Made by a program: the position numbers and the translations under genes. This document shows, piece by piece, positions 24,501 through 31,679 of a stretch of 40,875 nt of DNA; within the stretch, counting starts at the first letter, position 1; every line of letters starts with the position of its first letter. A model generated the notes under the pieces. The model was not told where the DNA came from, ran no database searches, and was given only the letters and a program-made list of their open reading frames with translations. The DNA is taken from positions 1-40,875 of the forward strand of contig JAFTJZ010000031.1 in NCBI GenBank assembly GCA_017456145.1. The letters run 5' to 3'. This stretch comes from Clostridia bacterium. GTDB taxonomy: Bacteria > Bacillota > Clostridia > Oscillospirales > CAG-272.

Positions 24501-25226
24501 CTGCCCCGCGTCCACGTGATCGAGTGGGCGGCTCAGGTGCTTTCCGAGTATCCCGACGATAACGTCATTCTGACCACGCACTCCTACATCACGACCGACA
24601 ACGCCACCTACACGACGCAGTGGATGCCCTATACCAAGGAGGACAGCGAGATCGGCGGGTATCTTGGCGAGCTGGAGGGTGAGGTCTGGCCGAACGGCAC
24701 GGCAAAGCCCATCTGGGATGAGCTGATCAAACAAAATCCCAATATCAAGCTGCTGCTGTGCGGTCATGCGGGAACGGGGGATGGTCACGTGTTGACCAAG
24801 CAGACCAAGAACGCAGCAGGGAATACCATCCCGCAGGTCATGATCAACGCACAGGATCTGGACGTTTCCTACTTTGAGGGGCAGGCATTGGGTATGCTTG
24901 GCTTGCTCCGTTTCAGCGCGGACGGCAAAAACGTTGAGATTCAATATTATTCCCCCTATCACGATGCCTCCTACCATCCCTCTTATGAGGAGATGCTGCA
25001 TCTGGAGCTTGCGATTACGGGCGAGTCGACGGTCGCTCCCGAGTACCCCGCCAAACCCGACGAGGACGATCCGTCGGATTCGACGCCTGAGGATCCTACC
25101 CCCGGAGAGCCTGTGACCGACGGGGAGAAGAATGACGACGTTCTGATCGCCATCATTGCCGTTGCCGCTGTGCTCGTCGCGGGCGCTGTGACCGTGGTGC
25201 TGATTCTTTTGAAAAAGAAAAAATAA
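21588..25226 (+). CDS. Secreted, membrane-tethered LamG/metallophosphoesterase protein
   Basis: 1212 residues. A signal peptide (1-34, cleavage likely after PASA) and a C-terminal Pro/Asp/Glu linker, helix (about 1183-1207) and KKKK tail place it outside the cell, anchored at its end. Residues about 36-610 contain apparent jelly-roll modules rich in GWNKIVLPL/GWNYVEIPM-type strands, as in carbohydrate-binding domains. Residues about 627-775 look like a LamG/ConA domain (YADGEVVYET, ADVRVWSDVRTAQEIRDN). Residues about 820-1100 are a calcineurin-like phosphoesterase with DIQ (827-829), GDS (Asp864), GNHD (895-898), His998 and GHAG (His1060). The first and last metal motifs deviate from DxH and GHxH. 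It likely hydrolyses phosphoesters on surface or environmental glycans or nucleotides. AAAGGA precedes the start. Confidence 0.88.
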   Translation: MMKNHTMHRVLSLIFAAVLLMQCLIVGTTLPASAGIGDDFDEKYVIFDGGASGKTVKWSAGSHVLWSTTNFNLNIPTDLPEEKIGLYIHITLDAESAKAMNTAGEIELARQTCDKGEIHCSTTAYIWREGENEAIIPLTTIGGYTDGGQERLDLYETINWFRFYTTPSTTKLSKTAEATIWEVAVVDSTAAGVEFGGDDTYLQLTAPLTATPNTIEASIKTNALSTTWTMGTYSGVRYDEKVLSNKTGTIQGVDGIPDGTPYVGGTVKKGGFFGTTDMKFDLSIPKVYDRDDLALTFWLYTSTGKVTKSYIELTSSGKCDVEELCWLTTDAEFADLKVGWNKIVLPLNSRNGAGFDYTRINFSRIWGSQAEGDKATEEFEMYVSEMKIEVYGGGAADASDGFEMVDGLPTWKVLDFSKMPTNWDGGKIATGKVWEDDGSGDAQPADGTVYMEVTPGTTLTFAGDHATHANEKYWKAGFTAGTGNGFIEPNIPKQYALSDLTFTFWIYIPDANLVPDDIGADSPNFEFTSDGDVDGAEIDYLYMWQKIGGLKDGWNYVEIPMDEMDAASDFDLYGINFFRWSYMCLLKDSTGKVDERVRYADFRIVSSVDRQNESAPAASDSSALKPISDDAYMIFSNIGTDDTPIALYLTAQGYVAWTWGDKNYTSDFNTYTGEWIDLALVRDMSAGKFYLYADGEVVYETSAQGTQDIVPKSAHSIAADGQGKGLFEGWLADVRVWSDVRTAQEIRDNRVPKLGHDTNGLSATEPGLLGAWYLIGSTDYVLSFVADTAANGNHAVYAGSRADDWVDYTVPTDVIGENYYTMVFIPDIQELVTGKFTEEWMTAAQWIADNVEKENIVHVIGAGDSTWTDAPAQWEIAKAGFDLFTDRVSWSNMTGNHDYPGSCNPVDDPNYTRRDSTNYQTYFGLDYIDSTAAADTFVDYFDDPYEISTTENAYYRFTVNGINWMILQLEYLPRVHVIEWAAQVLSEYPDDNVILTTHSYITTDNATYTTQWMPYTKEDSEIGGYLGELEGEVWPNGTAKPIWDELIKQNPNIKLLLCGHAGTGDGHVLTKQTKNAAGNTIPQVMINAQDLDVSYFEGQALGMLGLLRFSADGKNVEIQYYSPYHDASYHPSYEEMLHLELAITGESTVAPEYPAKPDEDDPSDSTPEDPTPGEPVTDGEKNDDVLIAIIAVAAVLVAGAVTVVLILLKKKK

Positions 25227-25325
25227 ACGAAATTTTTGATCCGTATTATAAGTCTTACCTGAGGTTTTTGGCGATCCGCGTCTGATTCTCAAAAAGGGCT
25301 CGGGTCGTCGGAGGCAACGAACATC

Positions 25326-26696
25326 ATGAACCAAACTGAAACATATTACAAAAAAATGACGACCACGCCGGTGGCACGGCTGATCGTCACATTGGGTATT
25401 CCAACGACCATTTCCATGCTGGTCACCAGCGTCTACAACATGGTAGACACCTATTTCGTCGGAACGCTCGGCGAGAGCCAGCAGGGGGCGACGGGGATCC
25501 TCTTTACCCTGCAAGCGATCATTCAGGCCATTGCCTTTATGCTGGGGCAGGGCTCGGGGACGCTGGTCTCCAAGGCCCTCGCGGACAAGGATACAAGGGA
25601 GGCCTCGGCGTATGCCTCCTCCGCCTTCTTTACGGGCGGGGCGCTGGGTATTTTACTTGCCGTTGTGGGGCTGTGTTTCCTTAACCCCTTTTTGCGGCTG
25701 CTGGGCAGCACAGATACCATTCTCCCCTATGCGCGGGAGTACGGCTTTTGGGTGCTGGTCGCCTGTCCCTTTGTCATCTGCTCGTTTATCCTCAATAACA
25801 ATCTGCGCTATGAGGGCAAGGCATTCTACGCCATGATCGGGATCGGCATCGGCGGCGTGATCAACATTTTCGGAGATTATCTGCTGATCCGCATCATTCC
25901 TCTGGGCGTTTTCGGCGCGGGAATGGCGACGGCGATCTCGCAGCTGATCAGCTTTTGCCTGCTGCTGCTGTTTCATCACCGCCACGCACAAGCCACCATC
26001 CACCCAAGGTGTATCAGCCGCCGCGCAGCTCTTTACGGGCAGGTCTGCCGCCTCGGCTTTCCCGCTCTGATCCGTCAGGGACTTTCCTCCATCGGTAACG
26101 GTCTGCTCAACAACCTGACCAAGCCGTACGGAGATGCCGCCATCGCCGCCATGAGCGTGGTGCAGAGATTTACCAACTTTATCATGTGCGTCGGGCTTGG
26201 CATCGGTCAAGGGCTCCAGCCGGTTGCCTCTTATAACCACCAAGCGAAAAAGTACCGCCGCGTCAAGAGGGGGTTGCTGGTCACCATGGCCATCGGCGGC
26301 GCGCTGATCTGTAGCCTTGCCGTGCCTGCGTTTGTGTTTGCCGAGCACATCATCCGCCTGTTTCAGGAAAATGCGCAGGTCATTGAGATCGGCACGTATG
26401 CACTGCGCTGGTCGAGCGTCGGGGTGCTGTTTATGACGCTCTCGGTTCCGGTCAATATGCTGTATCAGAGCATTCGCCGTCCCGAGATCTCCTCGCTGTT
26501 GTCCATGCTGCGCTCGGGGCTGGCGTTTATTCCCGTGCTGCTTTTGACCACATGGCTCTGGGGTCTGCGCGGGGTGCAGATCTCGCAGCCCGTGGCGGAC
26601 ATCCTGACGGGGCTGATCAGCGTACCGTTTATTTTACACTATTTGATCAAAACGCCCGGGGAGGATGTCCCCGATAACATCAAGGAGGAGCAATGA
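25326..26696 (+). CDS. MATE-family multidrug/Na+ antiporter
   Basis: 456 residues, the normal length, with about twelve hydrophobic helices. The N-terminal LIVTLGIPTTISMLVTSVYN followed by MVDTYFVG, the GQGSGTLVSKALADKD loop and the repeat at the start of the second half (GFPALIRQGLSSIGNGLLNN) are typical of the MepA/DinF-like branch. It exports cationic drugs or metabolites at the expense of an ion gradient. GGAGG precedes the ATG at 25326 by 11 nt. It follows the phosphoesterase gene by 99 bp with no clear terminator, and its stop overlaps the start of the lipoprotein gene, so the last two are translationally coupled. The substrate is unknown. Confidence 0.94.
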   Translation: MNQTETYYKKMTTTPVARLIVTLGIPTTISMLVTSVYNMVDTYFVGTLGESQQGATGILFTLQAIIQAIAFMLGQGSGTLVSKALADKDTREASAYASSAFFTGGALGILLAVVGLCFLNPFLRLLGSTDTILPYAREYGFWVLVACPFVICSFILNNNLRYEGKAFYAMIGIGIGGVINIFGDYLLIRIIPLGVFGAGMATAISQLISFCLLLLFHHRHAQATIHPRCISRRAALYGQVCRLGFPALIRQGLSSIGNGLLNNLTKPYGDAAIAAMSVVQRFTNFIMCVGLGIGQGLQPVASYNHQAKKYRRVKRGLLVTMAIGGALICSLAVPAFVFAEHIIRLFQENAQVIEIGTYALRWSSVGVLFMTLSVPVNMLYQSIRRPEISSLLSMLRSGLAFIPVLLLTTWLWGLRGVQISQPVADILTGLISVPFILHYLIKTPGEDVPDNIKEEQ

Positions 26697-29329
26697 AGAG
26701 AAAAGATAAGGCCCTATACAAGCTGTCGTGTACTGTGATCGCACTGCTCTGCCTGCTTTTGGTGATCTCTGCGTTGGTCGGCTGTACCGAGCAGCCGGAG
26801 GAGCCCTCTGTCGACACCGACGTCGGCGATCTGACCTCCACCGAGTCACCCGATGACGGTGTGAGCGTGGCGGGGCTGTCAGAATATACCGTTGTGCGCA
26901 CGGAGCTTGGCATGACTGCAGAGAAAAACGCCGCCACAGAGCTTGCCTCGCTGATGCGAGATAGCTGCGGGTATGCCGCCATTGTCACCGATTATATTGA
27001 TGCGGTGGAAAAGGAGATCCTGATCGGCAGCACCAATCGCCCCGAGAGTACGGCAGCCATGACGTGGGCGCTGTCGCAGGTGAGCGAAGGGGAGAGTTGG
27101 TTTTACATCGGTGCGACCGATAATAAGATCGTGCTCACAGGCACGGGAGACGACGGCGTAGCCGCCGCGGTGAGGTATTTTATTATGAACTACAAGGATC
27201 AGATCAAATCGGGGGCAGTGCAGCTGCCCGAGCAAGCGGTTTTCACGTATCGTAACGGTGCTCCTACCTTGGTGAGCACCGAGATGGGGACGCGAGGAGA
27301 GAAGGACGTGTTCGTTGCCACGATCGACCTTGGCAGCGCACCCTATTTTGCGGATGCCGACGGAGAGAGTGATGTAACCAAGGTCATTGCAAAGGCACTC
27401 GAGGATGTCGGTGCGATGGGTGGTGGCGTGGTCTACCTTCCCGCCGGTACCTACCGCATCAGCGATACGCTGACGCTGCCGCAGAACGTCACGCTGCGCG
27501 GGGACTACGTAGACCCCGACCAAGGGCGCTTTGACGCCGGCACGGTGCTTTTGATCGACGGAAAGAAATTTCAGGAGAATAAAAACGTCCTTATCATGAA
27601 TCAGGGCACACTGGCGCAGGGGCTGGCCGTCTATTATGAGGGGCAAAGCCTTTCCGAGCCCGTTGCTTATGCTGCAACGGTCAGCTGCAACGCAGGGCAG
27701 GGCTGCTGGGAGCTGCGTGACCTGACCTTGATCAACAGCTACGACGGTATTTCCAACAACAAAACGCCCAACGGAATGGTGACGGTGGACAACGCCAAGG
27801 GGACAGTGCTGCACATGGGCTACGAGATGCAGCAGCGCGCGGACATTTCCATCGGTACGGACATATACCTCTCGCCGAAGTATTGGGCTGCGGCGGGCGA
27901 GGCGTACAACGCGCCCGACGAGGCGGATATCCGCGCGTATATGAAGGGCAACGGCTCCATCGGTTTTTATCTGGGCGACTGCGACCGCGATACTTACGAA
28001 AATATCCTGCTTGACGGATTTGCGACGGGAATGTACAACCGCGAGATGACCCGCGCGGGTCTCTCGGGCAGCTATTATAAGGTGCGGATTCTGGACACCA
28101 AAGTCGGCATCGAGGGGCACGGGATCGACACCCGCTACGGCTTGCTGCTTGCCAATTGCGAGATCGAGGCGTCGGATGTCGCCGTGAACAACGCCACGGA
28201 GTCCGACAGCGCCTTCTGCTGTGTTTTTCTGATGAACAGCACCGTTAAGGGGGAGCTGGTCGGTAGCGTTAAGCAGTTGACCAGCGAGGAGGGCGCAGAC
28301 GACACGGTGTACAGAGCGAAGAGTCGCATCGCCCCCGAACCCGCAGAAAAATTGTTCGATCTTGCCGACTACGGCGCGGATGCCACGGGCAAGACGGATG
28401 TCTCTGCTGCGCTGCAGAAGGCGCTGGACGATGCGGCGGCTGCGGGCGGTGGCATTGTCTATCTGCGCGCGGGGCGATATCTTCTGACACAGCCCGTGAG
28501 TATCAAGGGAAACAACGTGCAGCTCCTTGGCTGCAATCTTGGCACCCACACGCAAAACGGGGCGCTGGATACCGCCTCGATCTTGATGGTGACCTACGGA
28601 CGCGGCGGCAGCGAGCAGGACAGCGCGGCCATTACGATCAGCGGGGATAACTCCGGTGTGACGGGATTTTCGGTGATCTATCCCGAAAACGGTGTCAGCA
28701 GCGCCGAGTATGAGACAAAAGCGCCCGCCGAGTACGCCTACTGCATCCGTGCGACGGGGAAGAACACCTACGTGAATTTCATGTGCATGATCGCGGTCTC
28801 CCGCGCTGTGCACTTTGATGGTGCGGACGACTTTATCTGTGACCGATTGCTGATGACCGTCTGGGATAACGGCGTCAAGGCAAATGATTGTGACGGCGTG
28901 ATCAGCCGTATTCACACCAACGGGACGTATCATACCCTGGGTACGGGTTGTCTGCCTGTTCTGGGCAACGATTGGACGTACAACGGTGCGGAGGTCGTGG
29001 TCAAGATTCTGGACACGCATATTGTCAACCGTCTGACCCTGATCCGCTTGGAGAACTGCTCCTCGGTGCAATTGCTGCACGTCTTCCACTACGGGGCACG
29101 CCAATACATGGATGCAAGTAACAGCGATATTTACGTTCTCAACGGGGAGTCCTCCCGCCTGACGGGTATCTCGTTTGCACTGCATGGAAATTGCGATTTG
29201 ACCGTTATCAACTTCATGCGTCCCAATCCCTCCGAGTATCTCTCGCAGGAGGGTGAAAACTACGTGTACATCTACAACTGGGGTGCCGCGCACTACAGCG
29301 GAGAGCGCATTGTGGTGTTGGAGCCATAA
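26693..29329 (+). CDS. Surface lipoprotein with two pectate-lyase-like beta-helix domains
   Basis: 878 residues. A lipoprotein signal with lipobox LVGC (Cys31) is followed by a Glu/Asp/Ser linker. Residues about 64-188 resemble the N-terminal domain of GH67-like glycosidases (EKEILIGSTNRPE, DNKIVLTGTGDDGVAAAVRYF). Two right-handed beta-helix (Pectate_lyase_3-type) units follow, starting near 212 (GGGVVYLPAGTYRIS) and 555 (LADYGADATGKTD, GGGIVYLRAGRYLL). The duplicated start block shows internal repetition. It may bind or cleave polysaccharide; catalytic residues cannot be assigned from sequence alone. AAGGAGG precedes the ATG, which overlaps the MATE stop (ATGA). It is the last gene of the unit, before terminators at 29351 and 29482. 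Confidence 0.85.
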   Translation: MKRKDKALYKLSCTVIALLCLLLVISALVGCTEQPEEPSVDTDVGDLTSTESPDDGVSVAGLSEYTVVRTELGMTAEKNAATELASLMRDSCGYAAIVTDYIDAVEKEILIGSTNRPESTAAMTWALSQVSEGESWFYIGATDNKIVLTGTGDDGVAAAVRYFIMNYKDQIKSGAVQLPEQAVFTYRNGAPTLVSTEMGTRGEKDVFVATIDLGSAPYFADADGESDVTKVIAKALEDVGAMGGGVVYLPAGTYRISDTLTLPQNVTLRGDYVDPDQGRFDAGTVLLIDGKKFQENKNVLIMNQGTLAQGLAVYYEGQSLSEPVAYAATVSCNAGQGCWELRDLTLINSYDGISNNKTPNGMVTVDNAKGTVLHMGYEMQQRADISIGTDIYLSPKYWAAAGEAYNAPDEADIRAYMKGNGSIGFYLGDCDRDTYENILLDGFATGMYNREMTRAGLSGSYYKVRILDTKVGIEGHGIDTRYGLLLANCEIEASDVAVNNATESDSAFCCVFLMNSTVKGELVGSVKQLTSEEGADDTVYRAKSRIAPEPAEKLFDLADYGADATGKTDVSAALQKALDDAAAAGGGIVYLRAGRYLLTQPVSIKGNNVQLLGCNLGTHTQNGALDTASILMVTYGRGGSEQDSAAITISGDNSGVTGFSVIYPENGVSSAEYETKAPAEYAYCIRATGKNTYVNFMCMIAVSRAVHFDGADDFICDRLLMTVWDNGVKANDCDGVISRIHTNGTYHTLGTGCLPVLGNDWTYNGAEVVVKILDTHIVNRLTLIRLENCSSVQLLHVFHYGARQYMDASNSDIYVLNGESSRLTGISFALHGNCDLTVINFMRPNPSEYLSQEGENYVYIYNWGAAHYSGERIVVLEP

Positions 29330-29350
29330 GGCGCGGCAAACGACAAAGCA

Positions 29351-29375
29351 GGGGCTGCGTCAGCGGCGCAGCCCC
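29351..29375 (+). terminator. Hairpin after the lipoprotein gene
   Basis: GGGGCTGCG (29351-29359) and CGCAGCCCC (29367-29375) form a perfect 9-bp stem. No clear T-run follows, so it may only slow polymerase before the stronger terminator at 29482 or protect the mRNA end. Confidence 0.5.
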
Positions 29376-29382
29376 TGGGCAA

Positions 29383-29526
29383 AAGAGCCGACGGCAGCTT
29401 TTTGCCGCGCGGAATTTGCGTTTTTTGCCTGCCAAGCAGGTGCAAAATTGCGGTGTTTCGTTTCGCCGCAAAGTAAAAACGACGGGGTGAATTTCAAATG
29501 CATTATTTGCATTTGATTCACCCCGT
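29383..29526 (-). repeat. Terminator-associated repeat, copy B3
   Basis: Read on the minus strand it begins with the ACGGGGTGAAT hairpin and runs through ACACCGCAAT, GCAGGCAAAA, GCAAATTCCGCGCGGC and ends GCTGCCGTCGGC, the same block order as copy B1 (994-1130). It lies exactly between two converging operons, as B1 and B4 do. Confidence 0.72.
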
Positions 29527-29528
29527 TT
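29482..29528. terminator. Bidirectional terminator between the lipoprotein gene and fhs
   Basis: ACGGGGTGAAT (29482-29492) pairs with ATTCACCCCGT (29515-29525), extended by CAAATGCA/TTGCATTTG. TTTTG follows on the plus strand and CGTTTTT on the minus strand, so both converging transcripts can end here. Confidence 0.85.
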
Positions 29529-29570
29529 TGATATACGGAAAACCGCTGGTCTGACGCGGTGACGGGTCTG

Positions 29571-31247
29571 TCAAAACAGACCCGAGATGACACCGTTATC
29601 GTCAACGTCGATTTTGGTTGCGGCGGGAACCTTGGGAAGGCCCGGCATGGTCATGATATCGCCTGTCAGCACGACGACAAAGCCTGCGCCTGCGCTGACC
29701 TTGACGTTTTTGACCGTGACGGTAAAGTTCTCGGGTGCGCCGAGCTTGGTCATATCGTCCGAGAAACTGTACTGGGTTTTGGCAATGCAGACGGGGCAGT
29801 GGTCAAAGCCCAAAGCGGTGAGCTGCGCAATCTGCTTTTTGGCTGCGGGTAGCACCGAGATGCCGACACCGCCGTACACCTTTTTCACCACGGCCTCGAT
29901 CTTATCTTCAATGGAGCCGTCCAGCGTATAGGAATAGGTGAAATCTCCCGTTTCCTCCTCGCAAAGTCTGACGACCTCACGGGCAAGCTCGATGCCGCCC
30001 TCGCCGCCTTTTGCCCAAACATCGGACAGGACGACGTTAACACCAAGCTCTCGACACTTTTCGATGATCAGTGCGACCTCGGCGTCGGTATCGGTGGGGA
30101 AACGGTTGACGGCTACCACACCGGGCAGCTTGTAGACGTTTTTGATGTTGGAAACGTGGCGCAAAAGGTTGGGCAGACCCGCCTCCAGCGCGGCGAGATT
30201 TTCCTGACTCAGCTCGGTCTTGGGCAGACCGCCGTGCATCTTGAGCGCGCGGATGGTAGCGACGATCACGACTGCCGACGGAGTCAGCCCTGCTGTACGG
30301 CACTTGATGTCAAGAAATTTCTCTGCACCCAGATCCGCGCCAAAGCCTGCCTCCGTGACGGCGTAATCGCTCAACTTCATTGCCATACGGGTGGCAAGCA
30401 CCGAGTTACAGCCGTGGGCGATGTTGGCAAAGGGGCCGCCGTGAACCAGCGCGGGCGTACCCTCCAGCGTTTGCACAAGGTTTGGCTTGATGGCGTCCTT
30501 GAGCAGTGCTGCCATTGCGCCGACCGCGCCAAGGTCGCCTGCGGTGACGGGCTTTTCGTCGTAGGTGTAGGCGACGATGATGCGGGAAAGTCTTTCCTTG
30601 AGGTCACGCAGCGAGGTGGCAAGGCAGAAGACTGCCATGATCTCGGAGGCGACGGTGATGTCGTATCCATCCTCGCGCGGCACACCGTTGACACGGCCGC
30701 CTAAACCGTCGGTTACAAAACGCAACTGGCGGTCGTTCATATCGACGCATCTCTTCCATGTGATGCGGCGAGGGTCGATATTCAGCTGGTTGCCTTGATA
30801 GATATGGTTATCGAGCATGGCGGCAAGCAGATTGTTTGCTGCACCGATGGCATGGAAATCGCCCGTGAAGTGCAGATTGATGTCCTCCATGGGGACGACT
30901 TGGGCCCAGCCGCCGCCGGCAGCACCGCCCTTGACGCCGAACACGGGGCCAAGAGAAGGCTCACGCAGTGCGACCATGGTGTTTTTACCGATGCGGCGCA
31001 GGCCGTCGGCAAGACCGATGGTGGTGGTGGTTTTTCCCTCGCCCGCGGGGGTGGGGGTGATCGCGGTGACAAGGATGAGCTTGCCGTCGGGCTTTTGCAT
31101 TTGTTCAAAGACGCTCAGGTCGATTTTGGCTTTGTATTTGCCGTAAGGCTCGAGGTAATCGTCGGGGATGCCGGCGGTTTGCGCAATTTCGGTGATGGGG
31201 CGCATTTTGACCGATTGCGCGATTTCGATGTCGGATAAATATGCCAT
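29571..31247 (-). CDS. fhs: Formate-tetrahydrofolate ligase
   Basis: 558 residues, the normal length. It makes 10-formyl-THF from formate, THF and ATP in the cytoplasm. The P-loop [12 protein letters not shown] (64-75), [18 protein letters not shown] and [18 protein letters not shown] blocks are diagnostic. ATG at 31247 follows AGGAGG. It is the last gene of the minus-strand purine cluster and supplies the formyl donor used by PurN and AICAR transformylase encoded upstream. A 432-bp gap full of repeats separates it from purL, so it may be expressed separately. No downstream acetogenesis genes are in view. Confidence 0.97.
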   Translation of the reverse strand: MAYLSDIEIAQSVKMRPITEIAQTAGIPDDYLEPYGKYKAKIDLSVFEQMQKPDGKLILVTAITPTPAGEGKTTTTIGLADGLRRIGKNTMVALREPSLGPVFGVKGGAAGGGWAQVVPMEDINLHFTGDFHAIGAANNLLAAMLDNHIYQGNQLNIDPRRITWKRCVDMNDRQLRFVTDGLGGRVNGVPREDGYDITVASEIMAVFCLATSLRDLKERLSRIIVAYTYDEKPVTAGDLGAVGAMAALLKDAIKPNLVQTLEGTPALVHGGPFANIAHGCNSVLATRMAMKLSDYAVTEAGFGADLGAEKFLDIKCRTAGLTPSAVVIVATIRALKMHGGLPKTELSQENLAALEAGLPNLLRHVSNIKNVYKLPGVVAVNRFPTDTDAEVALIIEKCRELGVNVVLSDVWAKGGEGGIELAREVVRLCEEETGDFTYSYTLDGSIEDKIEAVVKKVYGGVGISVLPAAKKQIAQLTALGFDHCPVCIAKTQYSFSDDMTKLGAPENFTVTVKNVKVSAGAGFVVVLTGDIMTMPGLPKVPAATKIDVDDNGVISGLF

Positions 31248-31279
31248 GGGTTCCTCCTGTGGATGGGTGATTTTGGATT

Positions 31280-31426
31280 GTGCGAACAATGCTTTCTAAC
31301 CTTAATTAGGCTATTGTTCACTTTTTTGGCACACCCCAAAAAAGTGAACCGAAAAAAGCGTGCGAAGGGGAATCCAAGTCCCCTTTCGAATCCCGGTTTG
31401 TATATATTCTGCACGTGTGGGGCTAA
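31280..31426 (-). repeat. Leader modules shared by fhs, purL and purM
   Basis: The 40-bp segment at 31280-31320 (GTGCGAA, TCTAACC.TAATT, CTATTG) is matched at 35508-35550 ahead of purL and weakly at 39062-39090 ahead of purM. CTGCACGTGTGGGGCTAA (31409-31426) is exact at 39187-39204. A 13-bp stem at 31318-31347 lies between. No known riboswitch consensus is recognised. Confidence 0.6.
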
Positions 31427-31533
31427 CGCTGTTAGGGAGGCTGCTTCGCTGCTATTCTTTGGTACAGCGGAAATCTTGTAGGGGAGGGGTCACCCCTCCC
31501 GTTTCACCGCGAAACAAATTATGAATTGCACCT

Positions 31534-31665
31534 GTGGGGCAGGGGTCCCCACATGGATGTTGCTGTTTACTTATTCAGAACAGAACCGCTTAAAATTCAA
31601 TCAAAAATTTTCCCAAAAGTTTTTTGGAGGGGGTGCGGGGGAACCTTTTGTTCACAAAAGGTTCC
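31534..31665 (-). repeat. Composite intergenic repeat C5 (after purL)
   Basis: Read with transcription: palindrome GGAACCTTTTGT/ACAAAAGGTTCC (31665-31640), CCAAAAAACTTTTGGGAAAA, CGGTTCTGTTCTG, then the stem CCATGTGGGGACCCCTGCCCCAC (31555-31534). The same order occurs at 39337-39462, 37852-37969, 37715-37829 and, degenerate, 35555-35660. Confidence 0.75.
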
Positions 31666-31679
31666 TCCGCTTATTTCTC

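Larger units (their letters stand above)
31248..31679. other. 432-bp non-coding region between purL and fhs
   Basis: No gene. From the purL end it holds a palindrome and composite repeat C5 (31534-31665), an inverted repeat GGGGAGGGGTCACCCCTCCC (31480-31499), the shared block CTGCACGTGTGGGGCTAA (31409-31426), a long hairpin TTCACTTTTTTGG...CCAAAAAAGTGAA (31318-31347) and leader module D (31280-31320) just before fhs. Confidence 0.75.

Noticed and set aside
26879-29293. 804-codon open frame on the minus strand opposite the lipoprotein gene
   Set aside because: Composition is that of an antisense frame. The plus-strand protein has a lipobox, domains and a coupled start.
29571-31247. Wood-Ljungdahl (acetogenesis) locus based on fhs
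   Set aside because: The neighbours are purine genes only; no other acetogenesis genes are present, so a folate supply role is enough.
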